47,412 nucleotides of DNA, from NCBI GenBank assembly GCA_001788095.1, contig MFZX01000026.1:1-47412 (forward strand), given 5' to 3'. The translations under genes were made by a program, and so were the position numbers. Shown piece after piece: positions 32,210 to 40,661 of the stretch (positions are counted from its first letter, which is position 1; each line of letters starts with the position of its first letter). A model generated the notes under the pieces. It did not search any database. It was not told the origin of the DNA and worked only from the letters and a program-made list of their open reading frames with translations. Origin of the DNA: Candidatus Roizmanbacteria bacterium RIFCSPHIGHO2_12_FULL_37_23 (GTDB taxonomy: Bacteria > Patescibacteriota > Microgenomatia > UBA1406 > HO2-37-13b).

Positions 32210-33115
32210 ATGCGTATATCGATCATCATTCCTGTATATAAAAACAAAGAACTTTTTCTGCATAATTTTAAACTTAATTATCCACTACTAAAAAAGGACG
32301 AAATAATTATTATTGATGATGCTTCACAAGAAAATCTTGCTCCAGATGTAACAAAAATTGGCAAGAACATACAGATAATAGAGAATCATGAAAATCTTGG
32401 ATTTTCAAAATCTGTAAATATTGCATCCAAACAAGCTAACGGAGATATTATCGTACTACTTAATTCAGATGTGAGACTTCAGGAGAAATTCCAGGATCAG
32501 ATTATCAAGCATTTCAAGCAGGATGAAGACTTATGTGCAGTGAGCTTCCTTCAGATAGAGAAGAATGGAAAAAGCGTCGGAAAAAATATCATAGGATTTT
32601 CAAAAGGTCTTCCCTATCATAACGAGGCCAAGAATTTTAAGTTGGGTATAAATGCTTGGGCAGAAGGAGGATCATGCGCCATAAGAAAGAAATACTGGAA
32701 TTCATTGGGAGGCTTTAATCAGTTGTATACGCCGTTTTATTGGGAAGATATTGATTTTTCATATAGAGCACATGCGCGAGGATGGAAGATAATTTTTGAT
32801 CCGGAGATTATAGTTCAACATCATCATGAATCAACAATCAAGAAATATTTCAGTGAGAACTTCATTAAAACGATTGCGTATCGAAATCAACTCATCTTTA
32901 CGTGGTCAAATATTACTGATGTGTCACTAACATTGCAACACATCTTATTTCTTCCATATCACATTTTAAGACTTACTTTAAAAGGGGAAAGAGCCTTTCT
33001 TATTGGTCTTTTGCGTGCCATCATTATGATTCCACAAATTTATGCTATAAGAAATAAATTTATAACACAAAGAGTAGTGACTGATGTAGAATTGCTTAAG
33101 TTACTCAATAATTAA
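32210..33115 (+). CDS. GT2 glycosyltransferase, rhamnosyltransferase-like
   Basis: The 301-residue GT-A enzyme has ISIIIPVYKNKELF, IIIDDASQEN, ENHENLGFSKSVNIASKQA, the metal-binding VLLNSDVRL, EGGSCAIRKKYWNSLGGF and FYWEDIDFSYRAHARGWKI, where the WEDID motif is common in rhamnosyl- and galactofuranosyl-type transferases. The C-terminus has a hydrophobic stretch near 245-275 that may lie on the membrane. It is separated by two bases from the GT4 gene and by four from the next GT39 gene. Confidence 0.88.
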   Translation: MRISIIIPVYKNKELFLHNFKLNYPLLKKDEIIIIDDASQENLAPDVTKIGKNIQIIENHENLGFSKSVNIASKQANGDIIVLLNSDVRLQEKFQDQIIKHFKQDEDLCAVSFLQIEKNGKSVGKNIIGFSKGLPYHNEAKNFKLGINAWAEGGSCAIRKKYWNSLGGFNQLYTPFYWEDIDFSYRAHARGWKIIFDPEIIVQHHHESTIKKYFSENFIKTIAYRNQLIFTWSNITDVSLTLQHILFLPYHILRLTLKGERAFLIGLLRAIIMIPQIYAIRNKFITQRVVTDVELLKLLNN

Positions 33116-33119
33116 AAGA

Positions 33120-34736
33120 ATGGGTAAGAACTTATCTAAAATTATACTTATCGTATGTATTTTTTTATCAATATTTTTTAATTTCTACAAACAGAACGAT
33201 GTTCCAGGATGCTTAAATGCAGATGAAGCAGCATTTGGTTACAACGCCTATTCCATCTTAAAAACAGGCAGAGATGAATTCGGGGCATTTCTACCACTCC
33301 GATTACAGTCGTTTAATGATTTTAAATTACCACTCTATTCATATCTTTCAATTCCTTTTATTGCATTTGGTGGTTTAGATATCTTTTCCACAAGACTGCT
33401 TAATAAACTCATAGGTATATTATTTGTACCGCTTGTTTATCTGGTTGTTTATGAAATTTCTAAGAAAAAAAAGATTGCGCTTATCGCAAGTTTTTTAACT
33501 GCAATCTCCCCTTGGATTATGATCTTATCTCGACAAGCTCATGAAGGAGTTTTAAGTGCTTTTTTTGTACTCTTAGCAGTTTACTTCATTATAAAATTCG
33601 AAAACGGTTTTGAAATACGAAGTCTCTTATTTGCCAATGGATCGTTGATACTATCTGCATTTTCCTATCATACGGGAAGAATATTTCTTGTTGGGCTTGT
33701 TTTATATCAGTCGTGGCTTTTCTTAAAAAGATTCAAGGATGAAAAGAAAACTCAATTAATGAGGTTTGGTGCAGTTGTTTTAATTTTGACATTCATGACC
33801 CCCTTTTTAATTGATGGGTTATATGGTGCAAATAGAGTAAAAAGTCTACTCTTTTTCCAGAGAAGTGGATTTCAACAACAACTCGATGAGTATTTAAACG
33901 AGCATCCTAATAGAATTATGCATAATAAAGGAACGGCCTCGATACAGGATGTCACTATACGTTATCTTTCTCAGTTTTCGACCGACTTTTTTATTCGTTT
34001 CGGAGATACAAATCCACGTTTTGGATTTGAAAGATTAAGTTTAATCACTCCAGTTGAGTATATTTTTTTACTTATTGGACTTTATTATCTTTTTAAACAT
34101 AATGCAAAATTCAAAGGATTAATATTATTGTTGATTCTTATTACACCCCTTGGGAATGCTCTTACCTGGCAAGAGAATTCCCTTGCTAGAACATATTTTT
34201 TGATATTTCCGATAATATTTGTTGTGGCTTATGGAGCGTATTCATTCTATAAACAAAAAACACATCCGAACATTAAAATTTTTCTCTTAATAAGCACAAG
34301 CTTCATGTTTCTCTTCTATCTGGTAAATACTTGGGATCTTTATTTAAACCATTATTTCAAAAGAGCTCTTGTAACAAGAGCATGGCAATGTGGCTATAAA
34401 GAGCTTACAACATATATAAATAATCGATATGAAAATTTTGATAAAGTTTACATTACAAAAAAACACGGTCAACCTTATATCTTCCTTCTATTTTTTAATC
34501 AATTTCCTCCTGATTCATACTGGCTGAGTGCTACAAAATCAGAACCAGACGAATATGGTTTCACGCAGGTAGAAGGATTTGATAAATTCATTTTCGATAT
34601 GCCGCAAGACCTACGACAAGAGAAGATAGTTGTTATTGGTTACCCAGACGACTTTCAAGATGCCAATCTAAACGGTGACAAAATCCATAAAGTCATGTAT
34701 GGTCATGAAGAAATGTTTTGGATCTATCAGGAGTAA
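33120..34736 (+). CDS. GT39-family membrane glycosyltransferase
   Basis: The 538-residue protein has a first helix, then NADEAAFGYNAYSILKTGRD and EFGAFLPL, in which D35 and E36 are the outer-loop acidic residues. FNDFKLPLYSYLSIPF corresponds to the DKPPL region. This NADEAAFGYNAYSI arrangement is very common in Candidate Phyla genomes. About ten further helices and an outer C-terminal domain (about 430-538) follow. It likely transfers a sugar from a polyprenyl-phosphate donor to an outer acceptor. It is the last gene of the run beginning at 28902 and is convergent with the protease gene after six bases. Confidence 0.85.
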   Translation: MGKNLSKIILIVCIFLSIFFNFYKQNDVPGCLNADEAAFGYNAYSILKTGRDEFGAFLPLRLQSFNDFKLPLYSYLSIPFIAFGGLDIFSTRLLNKLIGILFVPLVYLVVYEISKKKKIALIASFLTAISPWIMILSRQAHEGVLSAFFVLLAVYFIIKFENGFEIRSLLFANGSLILSAFSYHTGRIFLVGLVLYQSWLFLKRFKDEKKTQLMRFGAVVLILTFMTPFLIDGLYGANRVKSLLFFQRSGFQQQLDEYLNEHPNRIMHNKGTASIQDVTIRYLSQFSTDFFIRFGDTNPRFGFERLSLITPVEYIFLLIGLYYLFKHNAKFKGLILLLILITPLGNALTWQENSLARTYFLIFPIIFVVAYGAYSFYKQKTHPNIKIFLLISTSFMFLFYLVNTWDLYLNHYFKRALVTRAWQCGYKELTTYINNRYENFDKVYITKKHGQPYIFLLFFNQFPPDSYWLSATKSEPDEYGFTQVEGFDKFIFDMPQDLRQEKIVVIGYPDDFQDANLNGDKIHKVMYGHEEMFWIYQE

Positions 34737-34742
34737 TTGTGC

Positions 34743-35396
34743 TTATATATACAAAAGAATCGCAATATTATAAAACGCATGAATAAGAATCGGAGCAAGT
34801 AAGCTTTTTCTATCTAAATAAATAAAAGAATTCACAAGACTCAAAATAAAATCAGTAGCTAAGAAAAGTAATAAAAGCGAACCGGAAAGACCAGGGATGG
34901 TAAAAAGAATTGGTATATGCAAAATGAGAAACAGAATACTTGCCAAAAATGAAGAACTATACATGTTTTTTGAATCTTCATATAATCGTTTTAATATAAA
35001 TCCTCGTGATAGGATTTCCTCAGAGATCGATGTAGCAAATGGAATTAATAATACGATGAGAAATTTATTACTAAAGAATTCTTTTGCGAACTGAAAATCA
35101 CCATAGCGTGCATAATTGGCAAAGAGTGCTGAGCTTGCAAAAACTCCTCCGAGGAAGAGACTGATATAGATATCACCGAGCGAGTTATGAATTTTTAACC
35201 AAATTTGTTGGAGGAAAGGTTTTTGCTCAAACTTTTTAATAAAAATATACACTGGTAAAATAAAAACAACGGGTTTTGCGATAAATTCATCAAACCATTC
35301 AGGTAGTAGTACCTTGGTTCTATAAACGCTCCATATGATAAGTATTATTGCCCATACATTGAGTACTTGCTGAAGAGGTGATATGTTTTTTGACAT
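34743..35396 (-). CDS. CPBP-family intramembrane metalloprotease
   Basis: The protein has 217 residues from the ATG at 35396. A TTG at 35441, whose TGA overlap with the GT2-GtrA stop would couple the two genes, is an alternative start giving 232 residues. It has six to seven hydrophobic segments and the CAAX/CPBP motifs: SISEEILSRGFIL with EExxxR, LHIP, and the final HAFYN. Relatives cleave prenylated proteins or signal peptides, or process bacteriocins and anti-sigma factors; the target here is unknown. It is the last gene of the minus-strand run ugd, UDP-xylose synthase, GT2-GtrA, protease. Confidence 0.85.
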   Translation of the reverse strand: MSKNISPLQQVLNVWAIILIIWSVYRTKVLLPEWFDEFIAKPVVFILPVYIFIKKFEQKPFLQQIWLKIHNSLGDIYISLFLGGVFASSALFANYARYGDFQFAKEFFSNKFLIVLLIPFATSISEEILSRGFILKRLYEDSKNMYSSSFLASILFLILHIPILFTIPGLSGSLLLLFLATDFILSLVNSFIYLDRKSLLAPILIHAFYNIAILLYI

Positions 35397-35437
35397 GATA
35401 GTGTTATTTAAGATAGTACGCTCTTTATATCCTAAAA

Positions 35438-36583
35438 TCAAGCTTTTGCAGAATTATTCCAGATTATATAGTTATACATAACATAGGAATATGGAATGAT
35501 AAGAAATGCAATAATAAACATTTTATAAATGATCCATGAGGGAATAGAAAAAATTGCTACACGTAACATCTTATCTCCGAAGATGTGTAATGTAACAAAC
35601 ATACCAAACCATTGTATAAGAATCGAGCCAGAAGATATTACATTGAAATGAGTAAATTTTGAAATGTATGAATATGTTGAATGATCTATTTTTTTATGAC
35701 TAAAGCTCCAAAAATTATTCAAAACAAAATTGGATACGATAGCAATTTCAGCACTTATTGCATTAGCATGAGGCTTAAACATGTCGAAGGTAGTTATGAG
35801 TAATACAGCAATACTGAAGTCTATTACAAAACCAACAAGACCTACAATGACAAATTTTATAAAAGGGGAATTAGATACGATATATGATATTGATTCCAAA
35901 ATGTACTTTGATGGATTAAATTTAGATGAGCCCTCAAATCGTTCAATAAACTGCAGTGGTACTTCTACTATTTTAAGACCTTTTTTTCTAGCTTTATCAA
36001 GCAGTGCTATTTGAAATACATAACCGTTATATCCATGCATGTCACTTATTATTTCCTTTAAAAAGGATGATTTCATTGCTCTAAAACCAGATGTCCAATC
36101 ATGTACGCTTATACTCATGAAGCCAAACCGCGCGATGAGATTCCCCATAATGGAATAAAATTTTCGATCTGCGGTCCATTGCTCAGGAATAGAACCACCT
36201 CTTATATATCTGGATCCAATGACAAAATCAGCCCCCTTTTCTAGTGCGGTCAGAAATTTTGGAATAAGATCGGGTGGATGCTGACAATCTGCATCCATTT
36301 CAAATATGACATCAGCATGCACCTGTTTGAGAGCATAGGTGAAACCCCTAACATATGCAGTGCCTAATCCTTGTTTCTCTCCTTCGATAAGGTGAAGATT
36401 CTTGAATTTTTTTTGAAGTTTACGAATTTCCTGAGAAGTGCCATCTGGGGATTTATCGTCGACAACGAGAATATGAACATCCCACTTTTCAGACGCTCGA
36501 GTTAAAGTAAATATTTGAGGGATTAAAACTTTGACATTTTCTTTCTCATTATACGTTGGTAAAACAATGATTGCTTTTTTCAT
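35438..36583 (-). CDS. Fused GT2 (DPM1-like) and GtrA membrane protein
   Basis: Residues 1-235 are a GT2 domain with IIVLPTYNEKENV, VVDDKSPDGT, the metal-binding FEMDADCQHPPD and SRYIRGGSIPEQW, the signature of dolichyl-phosphate-mannose synthases. Residues 240-375 are a GtrA domain with four membrane helices (FIKFVIVGLVGFVIDF, then ISAEIAIVSNFVLNNFWSF). The fusion joins loading of a sugar onto polyprenyl phosphate with a protein thought to help move such lipids across the membrane. It follows the UDP-xylose synthase gene by two bases, so it may load a sugar derived from UDP-glucuronate or UDP-xylose; the sugar itself cannot be read from the sequence. Confidence 0.92.
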   Translation of the reverse strand: MKKAIIVLPTYNEKENVKVLIPQIFTLTRASEKWDVHILVVDDKSPDGTSQEIRKLQKKFKNLHLIEGEKQGLGTAYVRGFTYALKQVHADVIFEMDADCQHPPDLIPKFLTALEKGADFVIGSRYIRGGSIPEQWTADRKFYSIMGNLIARFGFMSISVHDWTSGFRAMKSSFLKEIISDMHGYNGYVFQIALLDKARKKGLKIVEVPLQFIERFEGSSKFNPSKYILESISYIVSNSPFIKFVIVGLVGFVIDFSIAVLLITTFDMFKPHANAISAEIAIVSNFVLNNFWSFSHKKIDHSTYSYISKFTHFNVISSGSILIQWFGMFVTLHIFGDKMLRVAIFSIPSWIIYKMFIIAFLIIPYSYVMYNYIIWNNSAKA

Positions 36584-36585
36584 AT

Positions 36586-37545
36586 TTAGTTCAATGATAC
36601 GAAGTACTCTATAGTCTTTTTGAGACCTGTTTCTAGACTAACAGTTGGAGTCCAGTCTAAAAGATTCTTTGCTCGCTCAATATCAGGCTTTCGTTTTTTC
36701 GGATCATCTTGGGGAAGACTTTCTGACATGATTATTGTGCTTTTAGAATGAGTGAGTTCTTTTACCATGTGAGCATATTCTGCAACAGTATGTTCTATTG
36801 GGTTACCAAGATTTATGACATTCTCACTGAGTTTATTTGTGAACATTAATCGCATCAATCCCTCTACCAGATCGTCAACATAGCATAATGAGCGAGTTTG
36901 AGAACCATCACCATATATGGTAATTGATTCATGAGCTAATGCTTGTAATATAAAATTTACTATCATTCTCTTATCTTGTTTTTGCATTCGAGGCCCAAAC
37001 GTATTAAATATGCGGGCTATTCTCGTATCCACGTTTCTTTTTCTCTGAAAAAACGATGTAATTGTTTCACCAAAGCGTTTGGATTCATCATAGACTGAGC
37101 GTGGTCCTATGGTAGATGTATTTCCTTTATAATCCTCTGACTGTGGATGTTCTAGTGGATCCCCGTATATTTCCGAAGATGAACTAAAGAGGAATCGAGC
37201 TTTATTATGTTCTGCAATCTCAAGCATCTTAAGCGTTCCTATTGTGTTGACCATCATTGTTTCTAAACCCAAGGCGTGATAACTGATTTTACTATGATGG
37301 TTGGGTGAAGCAGGTGAAGCTAAGTGGAAAACGTAATGCACATCTCCAATGTCGTGAGTAAGATCTTCAGTTACGTTGTGTTTAATAAATTGGAAGTTCT
37401 TATTTTTTAACAACTGTCTGATATTGTTTTCACTCCCTGTAATGAGATTGTCTAAGCAAATAACCTTGAATTCGTCCTTAATAAGTTTATCGCACAGATG
37501 AGATCCTATAAATCCACAACCTCCGGAAACAAGAGCTGTTTTCAT
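36586..37545 (-). CDS. UDP-glucuronate decarboxylase (UDP-xylose synthase)
   Basis: The 319-residue SDR-family protein has the NAD-binding VSGGCGFIGSHLCDKL, FHLASPASP, the Ser of FSSSSEIYGDP, the Y-x3-K catalytic pair in RSVYDESKRFGE and the C-terminal QDDPKKRKPDIERAKNLLDW. SPASP and the GPRSVYDESKR form are characteristic of UDP-xylose synthases, which oxidise and decarboxylate UDP-glucuronate. The ATG at 37545 starts the conserved MKTALVSGG; the longer frame overlaps ugd. With ugd just upstream, the pair converts UDP-glucose to UDP-xylose. A UDP-glucuronate or related epimerase is the main alternative. Confidence 0.85.
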   Translation of the reverse strand: MKTALVSGGCGFIGSHLCDKLIKDEFKVICLDNLITGSENNIRQLLKNKNFQFIKHNVTEDLTHDIGDVHYVFHLASPASPNHHSKISYHALGLETMMVNTIGTLKMLEIAEHNKARFLFSSSSEIYGDPLEHPQSEDYKGNTSTIGPRSVYDESKRFGETITSFFQRKRNVDTRIARIFNTFGPRMQKQDKRMIVNFILQALAHESITIYGDGSQTRSLCYVDDLVEGLMRLMFTNKLSENVINLGNPIEHTVAEYAHMVKELTHSKSTIIMSESLPQDDPKKRKPDIERAKNLLDWTPTVSLETGLKKTIEYFVSLN

Positions 37546-37558
37546 ATAAGGTAAAAAA

Positions 37559-38848
37559 CTATTGTCGACCCACGGCATAGTAAGTAAATCCTATCTCCTT
37601 AATAGTTGTAGGGTCATAAATATTTCTTCCGTCAATAATAACTGGTGTCTTCATGAGATCCTTAATTGCATGCAAATTGATCTGTTTAAATTCATTCCAT
37701 TCAGTAAGGATAATAAGCGCATCGGTATCTTTTACTGCATCAAAAGCACTTCGTACAAAAATTATTCCATGATTTAACTCTTTCTTGGTGTGCTCCATTG
37801 CTTGGGGATCATAAGCTTTGATTTTGTAACCATGGGCGAGAAGTTTTTCTATGATATAAATAGAAGGAGCAAATCTTATATCATCAGTATTTGGTTTAAA
37901 CGAAAGCCCCCATATACCAATATTTTTTGATGGTGTTTTGGAAATAATTTTTTCTATAAAATTATCTCGTGCACGTTGATTGATATCATTAACAGCTATT
38001 AAAAGTTTCATATCAATTCCCAAAGATTCACCTGTTTTAATAAGTGCTAGAACATCTTTTGGGAAACAGCTACCACCGTATCCGATTCCAGGGAAAAGAA
38101 ATGATCTTCCAATCCGTTTATCAAGTCCTACGCCATCAAGAACTTCCTCGACATCCGCTCCTGTTTTTTCACACAAAAAGGATACAAGGTTGGCAAAGGA
38201 AATTTTTGTAGATAATATTGAATTCGAAGCGTACTTAATAATTTCAGCAGATTCGAGTCTGACGATTATCCTTTCTCCAGGTAAAGGTTTATGTAGTTTT
38301 AACAACATTTGTATAGCCCTTTTAGAATCAGATCCAACTACTACTCTGTCTGGAAAAAAAGTATCATTAACTGCAGTGCCCTCTCTTAAAAATTCCGGGC
38401 AAGAAGCAACATCGAATAGAGCATTTTTTGGCTTATTCTTTTCAATGATGTCTTTAATTTTTCTATTTGTACCTACTGGAACAGTGCTTTTACAAGATAT
38501 AACTGAATAATGTTTACCAAGATGCTTGCTAATTTCTTTTGCAACTGAAAAAATTGATGTGAGATCTGCTTCTCCGTTTTCCTTTGGTGGTGTACCGACA
38601 GCGAGAAATATTATTTCAGAAGAAGGAATCGCAACATTATAATCTGTAGTAAAAATTATACGTTTGGCAAGTAGGTTTCTTTTGAGGACCTCCTGTAGAC
38701 CAGGCTCAAAAATAATAGGATCCCCGCTTTCTAGTTTCTTAATTTTTTCAGGTGTTCTTCCAATAACGTAGACTGTATTTCCAAGATCAGCAAAGACGCA
38801 GGCAGTGACAATTCCCACATATCCGTGACCAACAAAAGTGATCGTCAT
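37559..38848 (-). CDS. ugd: UDP-glucose 6-dehydrogenase
   Basis: The 429-residue enzyme oxidises UDP-glucose twice with NAD to UDP-glucuronate. It has the N-terminal ITFVGHGYVGIVTACVFADL, the FEPGL segment, FLAVGTPP, STVPVGT, the conserved CPEFLREGTA, and GYGGSCFPKDV with the catalytic cysteine, then GLSFKPNTDDIR and ILTEWNEF. Length is typical. The ATG at 38848 is preferred over an upstream TTG. The promoter TTGTTT, 17 bases, TATCAT (38857-38862) places the start of transcription one or two bases before the ATG. It heads the run with UDP-xylose synthase, GT2-GtrA and the protease. Confidence 0.95.
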   Translation of the reverse strand: MTITFVGHGYVGIVTACVFADLGNTVYVIGRTPEKIKKLESGDPIIFEPGLQEVLKRNLLAKRIIFTTDYNVAIPSSEIIFLAVGTPPKENGEADLTSIFSVAKEISKHLGKHYSVISCKSTVPVGTNRKIKDIIEKNKPKNALFDVASCPEFLREGTAVNDTFFPDRVVVGSDSKRAIQMLLKLHKPLPGERIIVRLESAEIIKYASNSILSTKISFANLVSFLCEKTGADVEEVLDGVGLDKRIGRSFLFPGIGYGGSCFPKDVLALIKTGESLGIDMKLLIAVNDINQRARDNFIEKIISKTPSKNIGIWGLSFKPNTDDIRFAPSIYIIEKLLAHGYKIKAYDPQAMEHTKKELNHGIIFVRSAFDAVKDTDALIILTEWNEFKQINLHAIKDLMKTPVIIDGRNIYDPTTIKEIGFTYYAVGRQ

Positions 38849-38856
38849 AAGTCTCA

Positions 38857-38885
38857 ATGATAAACCACGAGTTCACAAAAAACAA
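38857..38885 (-). promoter_or_regulatory. ugd promoter
   Basis: On the minus strand TTGTTT (38880-38885) and TATCAT (38857-38862) are 17 bases apart. The -10 box ends eight bases before the ugd ATG. Confidence 0.5.
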
Positions 38886-38893
38886 GGGAGCCA

Positions 38894-38922
38894 TTGACCG
38901 TCCATTCAGTATTTGTTAAACT
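38894..38922 (+). promoter_or_regulatory. Promoter of the hypothetical gene at 38930
   Basis: TTGACC (38894-38899), 17 bases, TAAACT (38917-38922), then seven bases to the ATG at 38930. This is one of the few leaderless starts in the window with a clear -35 box. Confidence 0.55.
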
Positions 38923-38929
38923 AGAAAAT

Positions 38930-39496
38930 ATGTCCAATAGCGACGAATTACAGGAAAATACTCGTGGTGCAAGAGAAATTGATTTTGAGGCTCATCTAGC
39001 CACTGAACAAACCGCACATCCGATTCTTGAAACAGTAATAAAGCGAATTCAGACTGAAGTTTTTCGATTACGCTTAGAAAGCGAATCAGCTGATCCAGAA
39101 TCGAGAGCAGACATTTTTGATAGAGTTTTGCAATTAGAAGCTGATCGAGGTTTTCTTGAACAAGTTGCAACACAGTATAGGGGATGGGGACGAATGAATG
39201 ATTTATCACACGCACTTATTTATAAAGGGAAAATTGATGAATTATTAACTAGATATGAAGATCTTGGTACTCTTGCATGGGGATATGAAACTGTCTATTT
39301 ACATGGGCAGTTATCTGCTCCTGAACTTCAAGGAAAAGGTATAGTTACAGAAAAACCTAGTTTTAAAACCAGGCAAGAATTTGATGCAATGAGTCCAACA
39401 CTCCAAAATAAATATGAACCGATGCAAGTTTTACGCTCCATCACTATTCCAGTAAGTACGGATGCTTTGGAACCAGTACTTGATAGAGTTGCTTAA
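38930..39496 (+). CDS. Soluble, charged protein of unknown function
   Basis: From the ATG at 38930 the protein has 188 residues and no membrane or signal segment. The first 100 residues are rich in Glu, Arg and Leu in a helical pattern (for example LETVIKRIQTEVFRLRLESE and IFDRVLQLEADRGFLEQV), suggesting a coiled-coil or helical bundle. The rest (about 100-188) is less charged. It is unlike the neighbouring sugar genes and I do not recognise the family. An open frame extends to 38894, but the promoter places the start at 38930. The end overlaps the convergent RmlD-like gene by four bases. Confidence 0.6.
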   Translation: MSNSDELQENTRGAREIDFEAHLATEQTAHPILETVIKRIQTEVFRLRLESESADPESRADIFDRVLQLEADRGFLEQVATQYRGWGRMNDLSHALIYKGKIDELLTRYEDLGTLAWGYETVYLHGQLSAPELQGKGIVTEKPSFKTRQEFDAMSPTLQNKYEPMQVLRSITIPVSTDALEPVLDRVA

Positions 39497-40344
39497 ATGT
39501 GTGAAAGCATTTTCTTTAGATATAGTAGTCCTTCTTCAAATGATTTCATTGTATAAAAATGATTTCCCTTTGATTTTAGAATACTATTTTTTGGACGCAA
39601 TGCTTTATCTTTGTAAAATTCAGAATAGGTTGTTTTTCCAATAAGATCCTTATTAAATCCATAAACTTTGCATATAGTATGGATGATATCGTATCCAGTC
39701 AAACTATCTGCTCCTACAATGTGGAAAATTTTTGGTGAAAAGTTTGAGAAAAGATATTTGACAGCGTAGGCAACATCATCTATAAGGGTGGGTGTAAAAT
39801 ATTGATCTATAATACCCTTAATTTCTTTTCCTTGTTTGAGTCCTGATACAATACTTTCAACGATATCCTTCTTATATGAAACCTTTCCACCATATGGATA
39901 GTCTAGTCGTATTATCATACCCCTACCTTCAACAATTTTTTCACCTTCATATTTAGTTTTTCCATAAAATGAGATTGGATTTCTGGTCGAATCCTCATAA
40001 TACGGTGGGTGTTCCCCATCGAATACGAATCCAGTGGAAATAAATACCATTTTCTTACCTTTTTCTTCAACTGCTTCAAAGATATTCTTTGTTCCGTCAA
40101 CATTTATTTTCCATACTACCTCTTGCTTACTTTCCGCACTATCGACGTCAGTATATGCCGCAAGATGTAAAAAAATATCGAAATTGGTTTCACCGATTAT
40201 CTCATTGACCTTATCTTTATCAGTGATGTCCATTGAGCTCTCAGGAATATTGATGAATTCGAAATCATTTTTGAGAAGAGTGTTGATGCGTGAACCAATA
40301 AGTCCATCAAGTCCAGTTGCAGCGATTATAAGTTTTGGTTTCAT
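39493..40344 (-). CDS. RmlD-like NAD(P)-dependent sugar reductase
   Basis: The 283-residue SDR protein begins MKPKLIIAATGLDGLIGSRI, with a glycine-rich nucleotide-binding loop. It has IFLHLAAYTDVDSAE, the INVDGTKNIFEA segment, FISTGFVFDGEHPPYYEDS and the YGKTKYEGE catalytic Y-x3-K, all typical of dTDP-4-dehydrorhamnose reductases. None of rmlA, rmlB or rmlC is in the window, so the exact sugar is uncertain. The ATG at 40344 is preceded by AAGGA seven bases upstream, a proper ribosome binding site, and by TATAAT (40362-40367, minus strand), so this gene has a short leader, unlike most of its neighbours. Confidence 0.85.
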   Translation of the reverse strand: MKPKLIIAATGLDGLIGSRINTLLKNDFEFINIPESSMDITDKDKVNEIIGETNFDIFLHLAAYTDVDSAESKQEVVWKINVDGTKNIFEAVEEKGKKMVFISTGFVFDGEHPPYYEDSTRNPISFYGKTKYEGEKIVEGRGMIIRLDYPYGGKVSYKKDIVESIVSGLKQGKEIKGIIDQYFTPTLIDDVAYAVKYLFSNFSPKIFHIVGADSLTGYDIIHTICKVYGFNKDLIGKTTYSEFYKDKALRPKNSILKSKGNHFYTMKSFEEGLLYLKKMLSHI

Positions 40345-40352
40345 GTAGATCC

Positions 40353-40381
40353 TTGACAATTATTATACATTGTAAGACAAT
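40353..40381 (+). promoter_or_regulatory. Promoter of the YtxG/YtxH-like pair
   Basis: A perfect TTGACA (40353-40358) is followed at 17 bases by GACAAT (40376-40381), a weak -10 box, seven bases before the ATG at 40389. Confidence 0.5.
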
Positions 40382-40388
40382 CAATCAT

Positions 40389-40661
40389 ATGACTGATATT
40401 AATCAGATACTTATTGTAGCAGCAATCACAGTTATGACTATTATCTTAGCTATTATTGGTATCCAATTAATTTTTATGCTTAGAGAAGTGCGAAATCTCC
40501 TTAAACGAACGGATGCAATTATGAGTAAAGTAGAAAGTTTTGGGTTAAACATAGAGCATAGTTTCGGAGAAATCACTGGATTTGTTACAGGAATAAAAAA
40601 ACTTTTAGTTGTTGCAGAGCACTTATCTGAGAGAAAAAGGAAAAAAGATGGTAAAAAATAA
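40389..40661 (+). CDS. DUF948/YtxG-like single-helix membrane protein
   Basis: The 90-residue protein from the ATG at 40389 has a short outer N-terminus, one membrane helix (about 8-30, IVAAITVMTIILAIIGIQLI) and a cytoplasmic helical tail containing EVRNLLKRTDAIMSKVESFG and ending in a basic RKRKKDGKK. This matches the plan of YtxG (DUF948) proteins. It overlaps the YtxH-like gene by 14 bases, and in Bacillus ytxG and ytxH are also adjacent in a stress-induced operon. The function of these proteins is not known. Confidence 0.72.
   Translation: MTDINQILIVAAITVMTIILAIIGIQLIFMLREVRNLLKRTDAIMSKVESFGLNIEHSFGEITGFVTGIKKLLVVAEHLSERKRKKDGKK

Noticed and set aside
37980-38510. A 176-residue plus-strand frame opposite ugd
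   Set aside because: The minus strand encodes a full, conserved UDP-glucose dehydrogenase here; the plus frame has no recognisable features.
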